Assembly (NCBI RefSeq): GCF_905147045.1
Contig: NC_065904.1
Location: 3,968,001-4,032,000, forward strand
Length of the DNA: 64,000 bases
Origin: Nymphalis io
Lineage: Eukaryota > Arthropoda > Insecta > Lepidoptera > Nymphalidae
Direction of reading: 5' to 3'
Both the position numbers and the translations under genes were made by a program. This document shows, one piece after another, positions 1-13,561 of this stretch (within the stretch, counting starts at the first letter, position 1; every line of letters starts with the position of its first letter). Below the pieces are notes generated by a model. That model made no database searches and was not told the DNA's origin. It saw nothing but the letters and a program-made list of their open reading frames with translations.

Positions 1-2106
1 TCTATGTATTAATCGTTTTGTTCTCACAGGTAGAGTCCATTGACTGCCAAGGCATTCGCTACAGAATTATGAACGAAGAATAAGTTTAGGAACAGCTGAT
101 CAGCAACAAAAAATACCTTAGGTAAATTCGACACTCAATCTTTCGAGAAATGCCACAAAAACTTCATATTCGTAATAAAGGAAGCCTCGAAGAAAATCAT
201 ATCGAGCATAACGTGATAAACAAGGTTATGGGAGCATAAAACGGATTTTTATAGGGAACAGCTGATTGACGGTAACTTCGCGTAAGGTAAGAGAATCGAT
301 TAACTTTCCAGCCAAAAACGTGTATAGTGAAACACAGAAATAAAATTTATGAATATTTTATGTGAGATTTGAAGTTGAAAAATTTAATTCTCATTAATAA
401 TATGCAATATATACAGTTTCGTTTGGAATATAAAATTAAATTCATTTTGTTTTTAGTCGAAAATGACAAACAATATGAAAAGACAAAGTTCAAGTCACTT
501 AGTCCAAGTCATGGAACACAATACGAGGACACGATATTGCGAAGTTGCAACCGCATCGGATGTTCTAAAACTTCTACCGTAGTTAGCTCTTTGTAATTGA
601 TCGTTGTGATGCGATGTCCGTTCGCGTGAACGCTTTTATATAGTGTGTGACGTTTCTATACACGATGACAAATTGCGAAGGCTTTTAAACTTTATCAGGT
701 CGAGACCGCGCACATAGGCTTCGGATGTCCGATAAATTGATCGCTTGTGAAGTTATCAGGTTATTGGCTATTACTCTAATGTATTTTTTAACGATATTTC
801 GTAAGACCCACTACTACTCATAATATTTTGTATTTAATATATAAATCGCGTCAAATGTTCCAGTGTTAGTTAACGTTAAATATTATTTTTAAATTTATAA
901 TTCAATTGGTATATTAGTCGCCAGATAGCTAGAATTATTAAATATAAATTATACTTAGCAGATGCGATAAGTTGAACAACTCTCTACGTCAAGACGAAAT
1001 CGACTCAGGCCAACAAAGTCGAATAAAAAACTAGGTAAATTGTCTAAAACATCCGTCGGATTGAGATAAGACGGGATACGGGCGGCAGCTGCTTTCACAT
1101 CTGCCCTTCATCCGCGGACGCCGAAACATCGGCGAAAGAAAAAATCTCTTCATTATTGCTCGCGCCTCGACAGATGAGAATCAAGTCACTAGCAGCTGTT
1201 GCGTGCCTTTAATTATATCGTGCAAGAACGCGTACGTTCATACCGACTGAGGAACGCGTGACGATCCTACCTCTACTTGTTGAAACAATACGAGTTGAAA
1301 GGCTAATGTTGATGACTAATTGAGTTATGTTATAGCCCTTAAGTTTTGTAATCCTTTCAAATTTCAAACTTACATAGTACCTGGGCAACCGAGCTTCGCT
1401 ATATTGACAAACTTAAAAAGCTAAACCTTATCAAAATACAAAATTCGGGCAAAATCGTTAAAGCAGTATCCGAGATACACAAAATATATAATTTAATATA
1501 CAAGAATTGCTCATTTAATATTATAAGACATCTTTTTATTAAGTTATCGATGAAGAACCGTAGTGGCTTAGCGGATAGAACACGTTAAGCATTTTAACCG
1601 ACAATTGCGAGTTGAATTCAAGGCACCTCTGCGTTTTTATATGCATACTTTGTGTTTATAATCCATATTTTGGTCGGAGATAAAGAAAAACATTGCGAGT
1701 AAGCCTACATGTGTCACCAGCACTCGGTGGACAGCATGGTGAAATAAGTCCAAGCTCCCGTTAGAAGAAGAGACCTATGTATCACCTCGAGAGCCGAGCA
1801 GCATCTACATACATACGGCCTGTTACTTTTATGCTTTCATATTTTATTTTATTTTCCATAAATAATTGAAATGTTATTGAGATTTCATAATGGTGCTTCG
1901 ATTCTGTACATACCGCATGGCGACATCTGGGTGGTTTATTTCAACTGGTACCGTAAAATACGGATTTATCAAGTATATAAAGTATGACATAGCCGTTTCA
2001 GTTCATGAAAAATTGCCAATTACTTTGTTTATGTATTTTTTTAAGGAAAAAGGAACCGAAAATCTGTCTATCAAATTTCTCTTTTTGCACGTTCAAGGAT
2101 ACTTAC
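1..2106. other. Intron/downstream of hnRNP K-like gene; no further exon recognised
   Basis: AT-rich sequence after the donor at 2106. I looked on the minus strand for the rest of KH2 and for KH3 and found nothing convincing, so the next exon is probably beyond position 1. A more GC-rich patch at about 1075-1260 shows no convincing frame. A degenerate SINE is listed separately. Confidence 0.5.
1553..1790 (+). mobile_element. Degenerate tRNA-derived SINE (family A)
   Basis: Begins with a decayed tRNA-like head (GTAGTGGCTTAGCGGATAGAA... then TTAACCGACAATTGCGAGTT). It continues with the diagnostic body order seen in fresher copies at 21.3 and 22.3 kb: 'tgtgtttataatccat', 'ggagataaagaaaaacattgcgag', 'cctacatgtgtc', 'ggtgaaataagtccaagctcc'. 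Old and strongly mutated. Confidence 0.7.
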
Positions 2107-4728
2107 CTCCCGCAGTTCTTTGATCTTGGCTCCAGCCTTGCCGATGACACAACCGGCTCGGCTTTGATGTATCAGTAGGCGGACGTCCAAGTCTTCGCTG
2201 GTGCCACCCTTCGGAACACCCTAACAAATATCGTACTTTTAATATTAATGTTTTCTATAGAATAATGTCGACAAATATAATCGACTCAAACATGTATGTA
2301 CTGAAAGTAAAACACGCGTGTATCAAATGTATTCCAAAAAAAATACTTTACGGTATATGGCTATTTTTATTTTACAAACATTAATTTCCATTTTTTTTTA
2401 AAGAATAAGGTAACGAAATGTTTTGACAGATACTCACATCAGCCAAATTTGGAAGTATGTCTTTTACAATTTCCATAATCGTATCGATATCCGACGCCGT
2501 TATGGACAGAACTCTGAAAAATAAAGCATCGGTTACGCAACATCAAAACCGGAGTCGCGAATAGAAATCACATCACAATACTTAAAAACGGTGAAAAAAA
2601 TCAACGGTCAGGGAGGACTCATGTCGGTCTGATATCATACAAAGCGTGATAGCCTTACACAATAATACAAAAGTGACTTGTGTCGGGATCATTGGGAGAA
2701 AACCGTGGTCTAAGACAACTTAGCGGCGAGAGGAAGCGACACCGAGGTCTAGAAAACGGGAGGAGTCGTGGGTAAAGTTAGACGTGCAGCGTCCACGGTC
2801 GTGATGGGATCTGTCGGGATGAAGCGGCCTACGTGTTCTCCTGACTGTTGACGTACAGTATGAGGCGTCGGGCTGTAAGGTTTGAGAGTAGTTTGGCGAT
2901 ATAGTTTACCGTTCGGGGCCTGGGCAATCTGGGACTGTTATAGAGGCTTTGTACTGCGTGGCGGGGCGGCGGGTGCGGGGCAGCGACGTCCGGCGGGGCG
3001 GGACCGGCAACCAAGAGTCGCTGTAGCGGCGCACCACGCGCCTCGCACTCCGGGGACCGACACCGTGACACATACCATTTTCAACAAATCCACATCCCAA
3101 GTAAAAATAATAGACTATATATCCTTTTATTACAAACGTACCTATAACTCGATACTCTACATCAAAAGCCGAGAGGGAATAAGGTGAAGACGAAGCGTCG
3201 TATTTTTAATAGTTTTACATGGAAATAGAGCATAGTATCGAGGTACAAGTATTATAATTGAAAATGGTAAACGGTGGAGGTGTGGAGGCGCGCGGTGCGT
3301 CGCGCTACTGACACAGAGGCGTCTCGGGGGCAGTAAGAACCTGTAACTGGCTGCCGGGGGGTTATTGTCTAGCCTACGGACTGCCGCACGCGTCACCCGG
3401 TGGTCCTTCGACCACCGAAGCATACGCTGCTTCAAATACAACAAACCCAAAGATCGTTCAAAAAGCCCAAGGCAAAAGATATGGGTGCGGTTATCGCGTT
3501 ACCCAACAAAAAGCGGTTCTTTTAAATACGGTCGTACCTGTAGTGAGAAAATGTTAATCTATTAACGTTAGCATTTTGGATAACGATAAATGTATACATT
3601 CTAATCGCATTTCATTACAATTTGTACAAAAGTCAAATAAGCCGAAACGATTTATTTTCAGACCTGTATTATTTAATGTCATAAATACTTTACCATTATT
3701 TAATTGCTAAACATGAAAAAATATGTTACTTTATATAAATTCTTTCTTTATACAAATATGTTTGAAAGAATAGCGACGTTACAATTCATTTTGTACAACT
3801 TCTAATGTAACATCATACTTACAAATATCTGTAATGTAGCTTAATGTATTGTTTAAAAATTAAAAACATTTTATGACGATGTCTTACGATACTACTTAAT
3901 GAGTGAAGCTAATCTGTATAATACATAGGGATAATTTTGAGAAGAAATATTCTTTCAAAATTTTATATAATAAATATTGCAGTAATAAAATATATAAATT
4001 ATCAGATTATACGTCGGCCAATAGTTGAATAAAAAAATTTAATACTGACCTCATTCCTTAGCTTGGATATATTCGAACCCCCTTTCCCGATAATTGAGCC
4101 GGCCACCTGTTAATTGACACCACTAATTTATTCAATTCTAAGCTATAATATGTCATGACTTGATACTTAGACTGTCTTGTTGATTTATAAGATCGCAACC
4201 TAAAGGTCTTAATTAACCTAAAGGTAAAAATTATTAAAATTTGAACTTTAAAAGATTTGGAATTCTTAACAGGAAACGTAATAAAATTCCTAGAACCTAA
4301 GTTCTAATTCTAAAGTAAGTAATTCTCTCTCATTCTCCCTTGTGTGATGAAAATGACGACAAGAAAGTCTTAAAAATTCAGATCAAAATAAATCCAGTAA
4401 TTAAAAACAATACATGATTATTATACAATAAATTTATTCGTTTAGAAACTAACGGCTAACTAACTTATAAGCTTTGCTTAGCAGCCGTTTCGTTAAGCAC
4501 TGAGATTTCGCTCTTCTGTCATTTGGATTTGGATTTGACATTCGAAAGAAGAAGACCTAACACTGTATAACTAATCACACGCTAAACAACGTTTGCTGTG
4601 TATTGCTGGTAAGTTCTCTTAATATAATCTTACCTTGCTCGGTATAAGGAAGGTGACTTCATCGTCGGTTTGCCGCTGGCGCTTCTGCATAGGACCATCG
4701 TCGCCGTAGGCGTCTCGTTTCATTGTAT
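2107..4728 (-). CDS. hnRNP K / bancal-like KH-domain RNA-binding protein, 5' coding part (5 exons, partial)
   Basis: Five minus-strand coding exons join in phase: 4728-4634 (ATG at 4723-4721), 4106-4050, 2953-2910, 2513-2438 and 2220-2107, together 127 codons. All have AG acceptors and GT donors. The protein starts MKRDAYGDDGPMQKR, followed by TFLIPSKVAGSIIGKGGSNI, a KH1 domain with its GKGG loop at about residues 37-42. A segment matching the hnRNP K 'GPERVLSI' region follows, then RLLIHQSRAGCVIGKAGAKI, a KH2 domain with GKAG loop. The second KH domain is cut at the donor after KIKELRE, so the rest, including the third KH domain of the family, lies left of the window. Family members bind C-rich RNA/ssDNA in the nucleus and act in splicing and transcription. 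The AG at 4730-4729, five bases before the ATG, implies an upstream noncoding exon. Exon order and KH spacing fit hnRNP K better than PSI or IMP. Confidence 0.9.
2740..3430. other. GC-rich blocks around the 44-nt exon of the hnRNP K-like gene
   Basis: Two GC-rich stretches (about 2740-3080 and 3270-3430) interrupt otherwise AT-rich intron. The first contains the 44-nt exon 2953-2910. Several overlapping open frames occur on both strands here, but none has a recognisable domain and none connects in phase to the KH exons, so I do not call them genes. Confidence 0.5.
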
Positions 4729-7163
4729 CTAAATTAAAAAATAATGATATTTTTAATCTCGAGTCATAAATTTATAAACATATGTCGTATGTACAAGATC
4801 TTGTCCATTTTCTAAATATTGTATTCCTATTCAAACTGCAAATTACCACTATCTATCTATCTTTAGAGATAATCTATATCATATATTATAACTTGCTACA
4901 CTAAAATTTTGGTTAGATTCTTAGAAACAAAAGCAAAAAATTAACATATGACTTATTCCGTTTAGTTATTTCTCTTCATTTAATAATGAAATAGGTAAAT
5001 GTTAAAATTGCTACAGTACAACAATTTCTTTGTTGGCTTTAGTTCATTGTAAACAATTTATAATAGAAAAATCAATCATTATTTGATGCAGGCTGGCGCC
5101 GGTATGCCGCGCGGTATCGATCCCGCTACCCGCCGACGTTTTATTACAAACTAACAAACAATCAGACGGCGTTTCGGTGACAGCCAGTGGGCTGATCTTA
5201 TCAACTTGAGTACTTACTTCACTTTTTGTAGGTACAACAGTTAATTGAAAGCTACGAATTAATTTCCAATTCTAAAATTATATTCAAGACTAGGTTGTTA
5301 TTGCTATTGAAATATCGCTATTGTGTTTAATTTTCGACGCTTAATGATAGCGAACATTTATAGTACATTAATAAAATTTTGAATTAATAGAACTACGGGG
5401 ACACCCCCTTAATATAAACACACTATGTTTATTTGATTTATCAGTCATTGAAATCAATTTACAAAGAATGATTTTCATTATATTTCAGTACCGACACTTT
5501 TTTATATTTTTTATAATTAAGACCAACAATAATAATCTTCTCTTTAAGAGGACAGTAGGCTTTGACCCAACAGTAGGACTAAATTAAGTTATATAATATA
5601 TAACTAAATACATATAACAGTAAATACGATTCTTTAGTCAGTATTTTCATTGCATGTTTGTATTCTTCATAAATAAAAAAAAAAGCTTAGCGTGCCGGAA
5701 TTGGTTCAATAACCATAGTTGGGAGGCGGTACAACGGGGTTATATATGGGATTCCTTCCCAACTATTGTTGCTTTGAAATCGAGTTAGTGTACAAAAAAG
5801 AATATAATAAGCTAGAAAACCGACGAAATATAGACAGCAGATAATTAATTTAAACCAATTCTATAACAGAAAAAAAAATGAAAATTGGTACGTGTCCTTG
5901 AAAAATTGAAATATCCTTCGTGACAAATAAAATATAGATATCAAACTACGAGTTGAAAGGTCGCACGTGCTGAGTAGGTTCCGACTTCTCACACAAATAG
6001 CCTATTGAGTTAGGGTTGCGAACAAAAAGTTATCCCCAATCTTATTATAACAAAAGACAGTCTCTAATCTAACGCTACGTCTTCGTTGAAGTGTTTCTGC
6101 CGAATATTCTACTCGTGTTACTAAAAAAAGTTTTAAGCTTATTGTTTCTATTCTATAAAAGCCAAACACTTTTTAAAACTGTTTTAATGTAATTTCATAA
6201 ATATATCGAGATTAATGCATTTTTACTTTTAATAAGGAATTTATTAAGTATTTATGTCAAGCAAAAATAAAAAGATGAGTAAAGTAAATGATACAAATAA
6301 TTTAACAAAACAAATTGGTTTACTGTCAATGTTATTATTGCAACGTGCAAGATCAGCCTAAATATGCTAATTCGCGCTTCTGAGCAGCAGGTGAGTAGGG
6401 TCATTGACACGGGCGGTACGCCCACTACGGGCTACGACATTCGCGCGCATCACAAAGGTTCCTTATAACATACAAAATTGCGTTTCCTGTATTTCATAAT
6501 ACACAATTATTATCCAAGGAATAGTATTCATTACTGAAAATGTTATAAATTATGGGTGTATATTATTCTCTAATTCGCTATAAACGAACGGAAATAAGTA
6601 AACGCGAAAAAAAAAAATATTAAATTCAATACTAACAATTTCAAAAGAGCGATTATAAAAGTTCTACATATCAGATTTTCATTAAAAATGTATGTACATA
6701 TAAATGCGATCGGAAAACGAATTATTGATTATTATGATTAATATAGTGATAAGAGTGGGTAGTTGAATGGTAGAATCGACTTTGCCCTGCCTTGTAAAGC
6801 AGGTGCTCGCCTCACAAAGACCTACCTATGGACCTTAAGCAAAAAATAAATAAAAAAATAACCGCTCCAAATGTCACTAACAGCTGTCTTACTACCAACG
6901 TTTACCTACTTAGACACGACGTCACTGCGAAACGAATGAACAGATGGCAAGCATTTAATGTCTCAAATAAAATCACACAATTTCTCATTTTTAAAAGAAC
7001 CTCAAAAAACAGAGAAAACGTATTATAGATACAAAGGATTGCTGATAACAATGGTCGAAATAAATAATGGTCCCGTTCTAGCTAACAAACAACACGCGTG
7101 TATTGTCTACTCTAATGTGTAATTAAAAAAGTGTGATCTAAAAAGAGCGGGTAAAATACTCAC
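4729..7163 (-). other. Candidate first intron of the hnRNP K-like gene
   Basis: AT-rich, no open frame of interest. It is bounded by the acceptor before the ATG exon (4730-4729) and by a strong minus-strand donor (AG|GTGAGTA, donor bases 7163-7157). The extent is inferred from these two sites and from the GC-rich island just upstream of the donor. Confidence 0.35.
5705..5778. ncRNA. Hairpin of miRNA-precursor size (candidate only)
   Basis: Perfect complementarity of ATAGTTGGGA (5715-5724) with TCCCAACTAT (5757-5766). It is extended by AAC/GTT and by TTCAA (5705-5709) with TTGAA (5774-5778) across a small bulge, plus GG/CC on the loop side. The terminal loop is about 27-32 nt, total about 74 nt. 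It could be a miRNA-like precursor on either strand, a decayed MITE, or chance. Confidence 0.25.
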
Positions 7164-7575
7164 CTATTATTCAACCAGGGCGTTTAGGACAAGGTGATTA
7201 GTACCTAGAACAATAGAAATTCTATTAAAGACTAATTTCGAGTTGGAATTGTTTTTTATTCACTTTAGCCTATAAAAAGGCACCTACATGATAATATATG
7301 TGATAAGGGAACGCGTGTGGTGGCATATTGGTCCCGGCTATTTCGCTTAGGCGTCTGTTTCTTGTGGAGAGCGCGACTCGACTGGCACCTTTCGGGCTCA
7401 GCACGGGCGTTAGTACCGGCCTGCTAGACTCCGGGGCGCCGTCGCTGCACATGCGCAGTGCCCAGTCGACAACACCCCTGCCTCTTATTGTGCCCCGGAA
7501 ACGAAGACTTAACAAGTCACACCGCAAGACACTATGCTATGCCTTAAGCCAACCTACATACCGCCTGTGATAACG
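7164..7575 (-). promoter_or_regulatory. GC/CpG-rich island: candidate promoter and 5' noncoding exon of the hnRNP K-like gene
   Basis: About 7310-7575 is rich in G, C and CpG in an AT-rich setting. It contains TGCACATGCGCA (7446-7457), one mismatch from the palindromic NRF-1/Ewg site found in many animal housekeeping promoters. Reading the minus strand, the island is followed by a strong splice donor (AG|GTGAGTA, exon end at 7164). That suits transcription toward the ATG exon at 4728, whose acceptor demands an upstream exon. Overlapping small open frames show no domain. Confidence 0.35.
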
Positions 7576-10544
7576 TACACCGCGAATTATTCAATACTCT
7601 ATATGAATAGTTAAAACGCTTGTAAAAATTCAATTTTCGGTTAAACTTTACTAGTCGACTGTTAAGTAGGTCACTCAGTATTAGTCAATAAAATTATATG
7701 TAAGCATTCCACGTAGTTTTTTTGTCTTCAATTTAATCTTCCCCAAATATTATAATATAAATCTGGATTTGATTGGACTGGAGAACTAAACAACACGACA
7801 TATGTATTTTCTAGAAAAAGTATTGACTCAGATTGAAATTAAAGAAATTATCGATTTTTTTGGAAATCATTATCATAAATAAATCGTTCAGCAAACCATT
7901 TCTTTTTTAGCTTTAATGTTTGTTTTTTGTTGTCATACGTATAATATATTATTAAATATATTTCAAGAAATTTAATTCAGTATAAAGAAACAATCAATAA
8001 ACCTTTTTATAATTAATAAGACATTTTGATTACATAATCATTTTGCATATGCAGTCACTGATCTAGTCTGAGGTGAAAATTAATACAAACTCGATATTAT
8101 ACAGAGAATGTATGGCGTATCAAACTTTCTTCCCGTATAATATGTTCATAACTTCCACTACTTGTGAATCTTGTGATATGGCTTAATATGCTCTTTGAAG
8201 TCCGTGCCAAGAACTAGCTTGATGTTACATACAAAGTTACCGCGAGCGTTGTTAAAACGCTCAGGAGTCGGGACTCACTTATTAACTCGCGCACGAAAAA
8301 ACCTTACGAGTTTTCTCATTTGGACATTTAAGAAACATCTTAAAAGTACGCTGAAAACTAGAGGTTCAGTGTATAAAATATAAACATAACTTTTTAAATT
8401 TATATACAGGTTTAACATCGCAAGTAGTTCATACGGTGTTATGATAATAGAGTACAGCGACCATAGTTTCTGGTAACTTTGTACCGTCTTGAATTTTAAA
8501 GAATTTTTATTAACATTTCGAATACTGACTACCATTACATTATAATCGACTATTAACAAATGTCAGATATTTATCGCTTATAAATAAGTTTTAGATATTT
8601 TCGTAACTTGTAGCGCTACAAGTTCAGCATTAAATACGCGCTTAATTAAATATATGAATTAAATTTAGTCTCTGGAATATATGTTGCTGCAAATGAAATG
8701 GCCTAACCAAACCATAAATTTAAAAAAAAATGAAATCTTAAAACCTTGCCGCGCCCAATCTTGCTACATGTAGTAAATGTTTTTGATAATTATTTTATGA
8801 TTTTATCCTTCTCTCAGGAAAAAAAAATCGCAAAAGCGATATTTGTGTCCTTTTTCTCCTTTTGTTGCCTTCGCGATCTTTTTTGTAATAAGGCGTTTTC
8901 AAGACTTAAAACTTTAAAGGCAGGTTATCTTTATAAAGAACCTTATTTCAATTATAATATAAAATATTTTTAAGAATAAATAAGCAATAATATTATTAAT
9001 TGTCTACTCTTTATATTCTGAACCAAGATCAATGTGTCTGTAACTGGCATCAACTGTTCTAATTTAGTAACTTTTTTTGCTGATGTTGTCGCTTTCAAAC
9101 TCTAAACCTCGCAGGAATTTCATTTTGATTTGGTGACGACATTTCGTTTTTAATTTTCGCTACAATTATTGTGCGATGCCTTTCTTACAAGACTTTCAAG
9201 TTTAATATCAGATCACCTAAGAGGCTGTTCTGCTACGTGTCTAGCTTAATTAGAGCCCTTTTAATTAGTAAGTACGACAAAGAACCTTTTCCAATTCCAA
9301 TTTTGAATATTGGATAGTTAAAGAAAAAGCTTTACGTAGTTTAGATGCGCGCGAAGTCAAATCGCAGATACTTTAGTTTAGCGAATTTTTCAATTAACCA
9401 ATAGATGAAAAATACTTAACTCATGTTGTTGTATCAAAAAGTTTTGCTATTTCTGGAGACTTTAATTTTATTTTTAATACATTAAGCCAATGGTCACATC
9501 AGTTGATTGTGAAAAGAGGAAAAATTAATGCAAATGATCAAAAAATTATGATAGGTGTGTAACAATAACAAATGTGGCTGTCATACGTAGATTACATTGT
9601 ATGTATGGACTTAGTAAGGACTCATTTAATTTTCGACTAAAGTAATACATGGAAGTATAAAGTAGAAACCTAAGTTACATGCAACAAAGTCGTTAACGAA
9701 ACAATAACCACTATTGACATCACTTAACAAATTGACTGAACAACTAATTACTACAATATTATAAAGATAAATCAATATTTAGGTTTTAGAAGTATGTATT
9801 TGTATCATAATAATTTACTGAAATTAAACAAAATCGATTATAGCCGTAAATCTTTTAACTATGTAAGTATGAAGGGATATAATTTTTTATGCCAGAATTA
9901 TGTTTATACCTATTCTTATATTTTATAATCCCTATTCTTGTTTACCTACAATTTCTAAACAATACTCTAATATTTGTACTCGAGATGTGACTGTTTTGTT
10001 TATGATAAAAAAAAAAATGAACATTTCCATTAAACAAATAGGCTATCTATAAAATCAGTGACACTATAGAAAATTACTTTCCATAGACGATTATAAGATT
10101 AATCAATATAGAAACGAAATAATCGTAACGATCAAACACGTCGAACACGCATGTCATGTTTGGCCAACAACATTAGTACCTACATGCAGTGACCAATATG
10201 AATAGTAGGTAAACTACCTATTTGTCAATAGCTAATAGTCGACCGCCGAGTCTGTGGAAGACAATCGTTGCCATGGCAACTAGACGTCAACAAAAATTCA
10301 AACTTCGAAAAGTTATATCAAAGATATATAGGTATTGATATGAATTTATGCTTGGAAGCTTCTCGAATGAAATTCTTTCGTTCGTTTTATATTATCATAA
10401 GTACTATGATATGGGCAAAATGACATGAATAAAATACGTACAATCATATTATCACTTTAGAAATATATTTTATTATAAAAAAAAATAAGATACACTAATA
10501 TCTTCATCATAGACCTAGTCCATCAGCAAAGCTAATAAAATAAT

Positions 10545-10838
10545 CAACAGTGACAGTAACAGCCTGTGAATGTCCCACTGCTGGGCTAGGACCTCTTCTC
10601 CTTTTTTTTTGCGGAGAAGGTTTGGAGCTTTTTCCACCACGCTGCTCCAATGCGGGTTGGTGGAATACACATGTGGCAGAATTTCTGTGAAATTTGACAC
10701 ATGCAGGTTTCAAGCACGAGATAAATTTTTATTAACAAAAATTAAGCACACACAAATTCAGTGGTGCTTGCCCGGGTTCGAACCCACGATCATCGGTTAA
10801 GATCCACGCGCTCTAACCACTGGGCCATCACGGCTCTT
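10545..10838 (-). mobile_element. tRNA-derived SINE (family A), nearly full length
   Basis: The reverse strand reads GCCGTGATGGCCCAGTGGTT (tRNA-like head, A-box region), 'GGTTCGAACCCGGGCAAGCA' (B box), then the family body and the tail 'CAGCAGTGGGACATTCACAG'. A stretch of the central body is missing where 'aagcacgag' joins 'ggtttc'. Confidence 0.85.
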
Positions 10839-13561
10839 ATATAATCAACGACAAATAATATTTTTTTTATACACATTACTGCAAATATTCGTGTACTATC
10901 TAATGAATTGGTAAGAGTTTTTGTTTTAATTATATCCAAGTAAACATATACTTAATTACAAATTTTGCATTGGCTTTTTATGTTATCCAAAGGATAAAAT
11001 GAGTTCATGCGTGTCCAAATAAAAAGGAAATATTTTTATTCAAATACACTTTTACAAATTCATATTGTTGAACGTGGTAACGTTTGACGATTCGATTCTA
11101 TTCTGGAATGATGCAAATTTGTACAAGTAGTATAATAAGTCAATTTAGACGAGATTCAGCAATCATTAATTCCATGTATTTCTGTGAGAAACATATACAA
11201 ATATAATAAGATTATTTTAAATGACATATTGAAGTATAATATATCGGCCGTTCACGACTACAGGGTTTTATAAAAAATGCATATAATTTGTTCTAAAAAT
11301 AATTAAATTATTAAACTTACGAAGATGATGCAAAATATTGCTTTAGGCATACATTTCTAACAAAGCGCTATCGAACGCTTCATTAAAAATGTATACATAC
11401 ATATACCGCAGCGATACTGTAATTTAAAACTATTTATTAATAAATCTATTAAACTATGTGAGATTGAAACATCTGGTTTGTAACAACGCAGTATATCATA
11501 TCAAAAATGTGGGAACATCGCAAGTGGTAGGCTAATTATGCAGTGGTGACCTAATTATATCTAAGACTTTCTTTCTAGACATAAAGTTATAAGTAATTGT
11601 CGTAGACGGGGTATTCGGTATAGCCTGTAATTTGTTCCTAGCGAGCTGCTAAAATATTCAGCGGCCCATGAGAACACGCCACCCGACCCGAGACAAGTGA
11701 ATGTTACGAACACGCGACTGTTACAAAGAGAATCGACAGATGTCAAACCGTTTAAATGATTATCTAGGGGAGGAAATGTTACTTTTACAGTTGAACTATA
11801 GGTTTCTATAGTATTTTTTTTTCCTAAATGTAAAGCACATTATGCGCATTGCCCACGACTTAAGAGTATTTAGATCTATAATATTGTTACCTATTAGAAA
11901 TTAATTCCCTTTAATAGCATGTATGTACAGCTTATAAGCTATCATTAATATTTAAAGTTCATCATTAAAATGTAGCCTCTCACGTGATGCGTTGCATGTA
12001 TCCTTTTGTTGCCTGCATGTTTTTTTCTGGTCTTCGTATCAATATGATAATTACGATAACCGATTAAAAGTAAAAATAGTCTCAAATTGATAAATTCTAT
12101 CATATGCGTAAATAGGTCAAAGCTTACTTCTATGGATCTAAAATGTTTGTAAGTTTGTAGCGCCTAATAATTTTAACGTATGTTTTTATCAATATATGAA
12201 AGAATATGTGGATTTTTGAAATGAGTCAAATTTATTTGTCAGCCTCAAAGATTATTATAAAAATAAAGAAAGTTAAAGAGCGATCCGACTCAAGTTTGTT
12301 CTCCGGCAATCTTGTATAAGACAATATAAAGTTAATTTTTCCAAGTTTGCGACAACAACAATATCAAATATTACTTAGTTCCTTTGAGGCGAACAAACGC
12401 CAAGTCATTACTTATTAGGAAATCGACCTAATGGTCAGAAGCAAACAAAACTATAAAAGAAAACGTTGAATACTCCACAATTATATGTTTGCCAACACAC
12501 GTCATTACAAATTGTAAAGTACCAAGAAACATTTACATAATTATTTGTGACAACTTAAACACATCGTATTTTAAGAACCTCATGTCTTGGCTGTATATCG
12601 AACAACTCTAGTCTTCATTCTAATACAAAAAAAAGATGCGTGTACGCGTCTTAAAAGTCACACTTATTAGTAGTACGAATTTAACAGTTAACTATAGAGT
12701 AATTAACTTCCGATTTTTTCCATACCTAACTATCAGTTGACGAGTGAATATATGGATAAGTATATACATTTAGCTCTCTTTCGCAACTAACTATGTAATG
12801 TCTTTATTTGGTGTTATTTCAAAGTAAAATTTTATTCTCAAGGCGTCTTAAGAAGAATAACTTCAAAAGCTTAAGATAGGATACGTATACATACATTTTA
12901 TAAATTACTTGTATCTAAACTTAATACATAAGTATTAGACAAGTGAAAATGGCAGTATGATCCATCCAGACGTGATTGCCACTTGACACAAAGCAATCGC
13001 GCTTATTTCACGCTCGAAGACTCACCCGTGCCCGTCGGATCCGCTCTAGGATAGGATAATGCCCAACGAGCCATAAAAGCATTACAGGCTTACTTACAAG
13101 ACGTTCCGGTTAATCTTTGATACATTACTCATCTGTGTATTGTAGAAGCAATGAGGTGGTTAACTGACGAAAAATATATTAATGTATCAAAAAAAAAAAC
13201 TTCTCGTCTATATATTTTAATTCAAAAATAATCATAAATATATTTAAAGTTATCAATTTCCTATCAATCAAATTATCCTTAAATGTATCATATTTATTTT
13301 TTCAAAACAATGACAATTTGTATCAAAAATTAATACGATTAAAAGTTTAATTAGTATAGTAACATAAGAAAATTGCTCCCTAGCGGCCTTTCAAAATACA
13401 GTTATCTATTCCGTTTCCTCCAGGGTCGGCGCCACGTATCTAAATATTTGATGCTCATATCGATCATAACTTCTTTGCGCCGCCCGACACCCTATCGCTA
13501 GGTAAGTTACATTCTTACCTAACTTGTTTTAAATCATTCGACAAATAAAAATATTTAGAAT

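Noticed and set aside
1075..1260. GC-richer patch as a possible further hnRNP K exon
   Set aside because: No minus-strand frame resembles the rest of KH2 or the RGG/KH3 part, and no matching splice sites were found.
2829..3450. Several overlapping open frames of 64-101 codons in the GC-rich region
   Set aside because: Present on both strands because GC-rich DNA lacks stops; only the 44-nt segment 2953-2910 fits the KH gene in phase.
6755..6825. tRNA-like text (gggtagttgaatggtagaat, then an anticodon-like hairpin)
   Set aside because: No acceptor stem and no recognisable B box (GGTTCGANTCC), so not a functional tRNA; at most a decayed SINE head.
7270..7570. Open frames on both strands in the CpG-rich island
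   Set aside because: No recognisable domain; more likely promoter/5' noncoding sequence.
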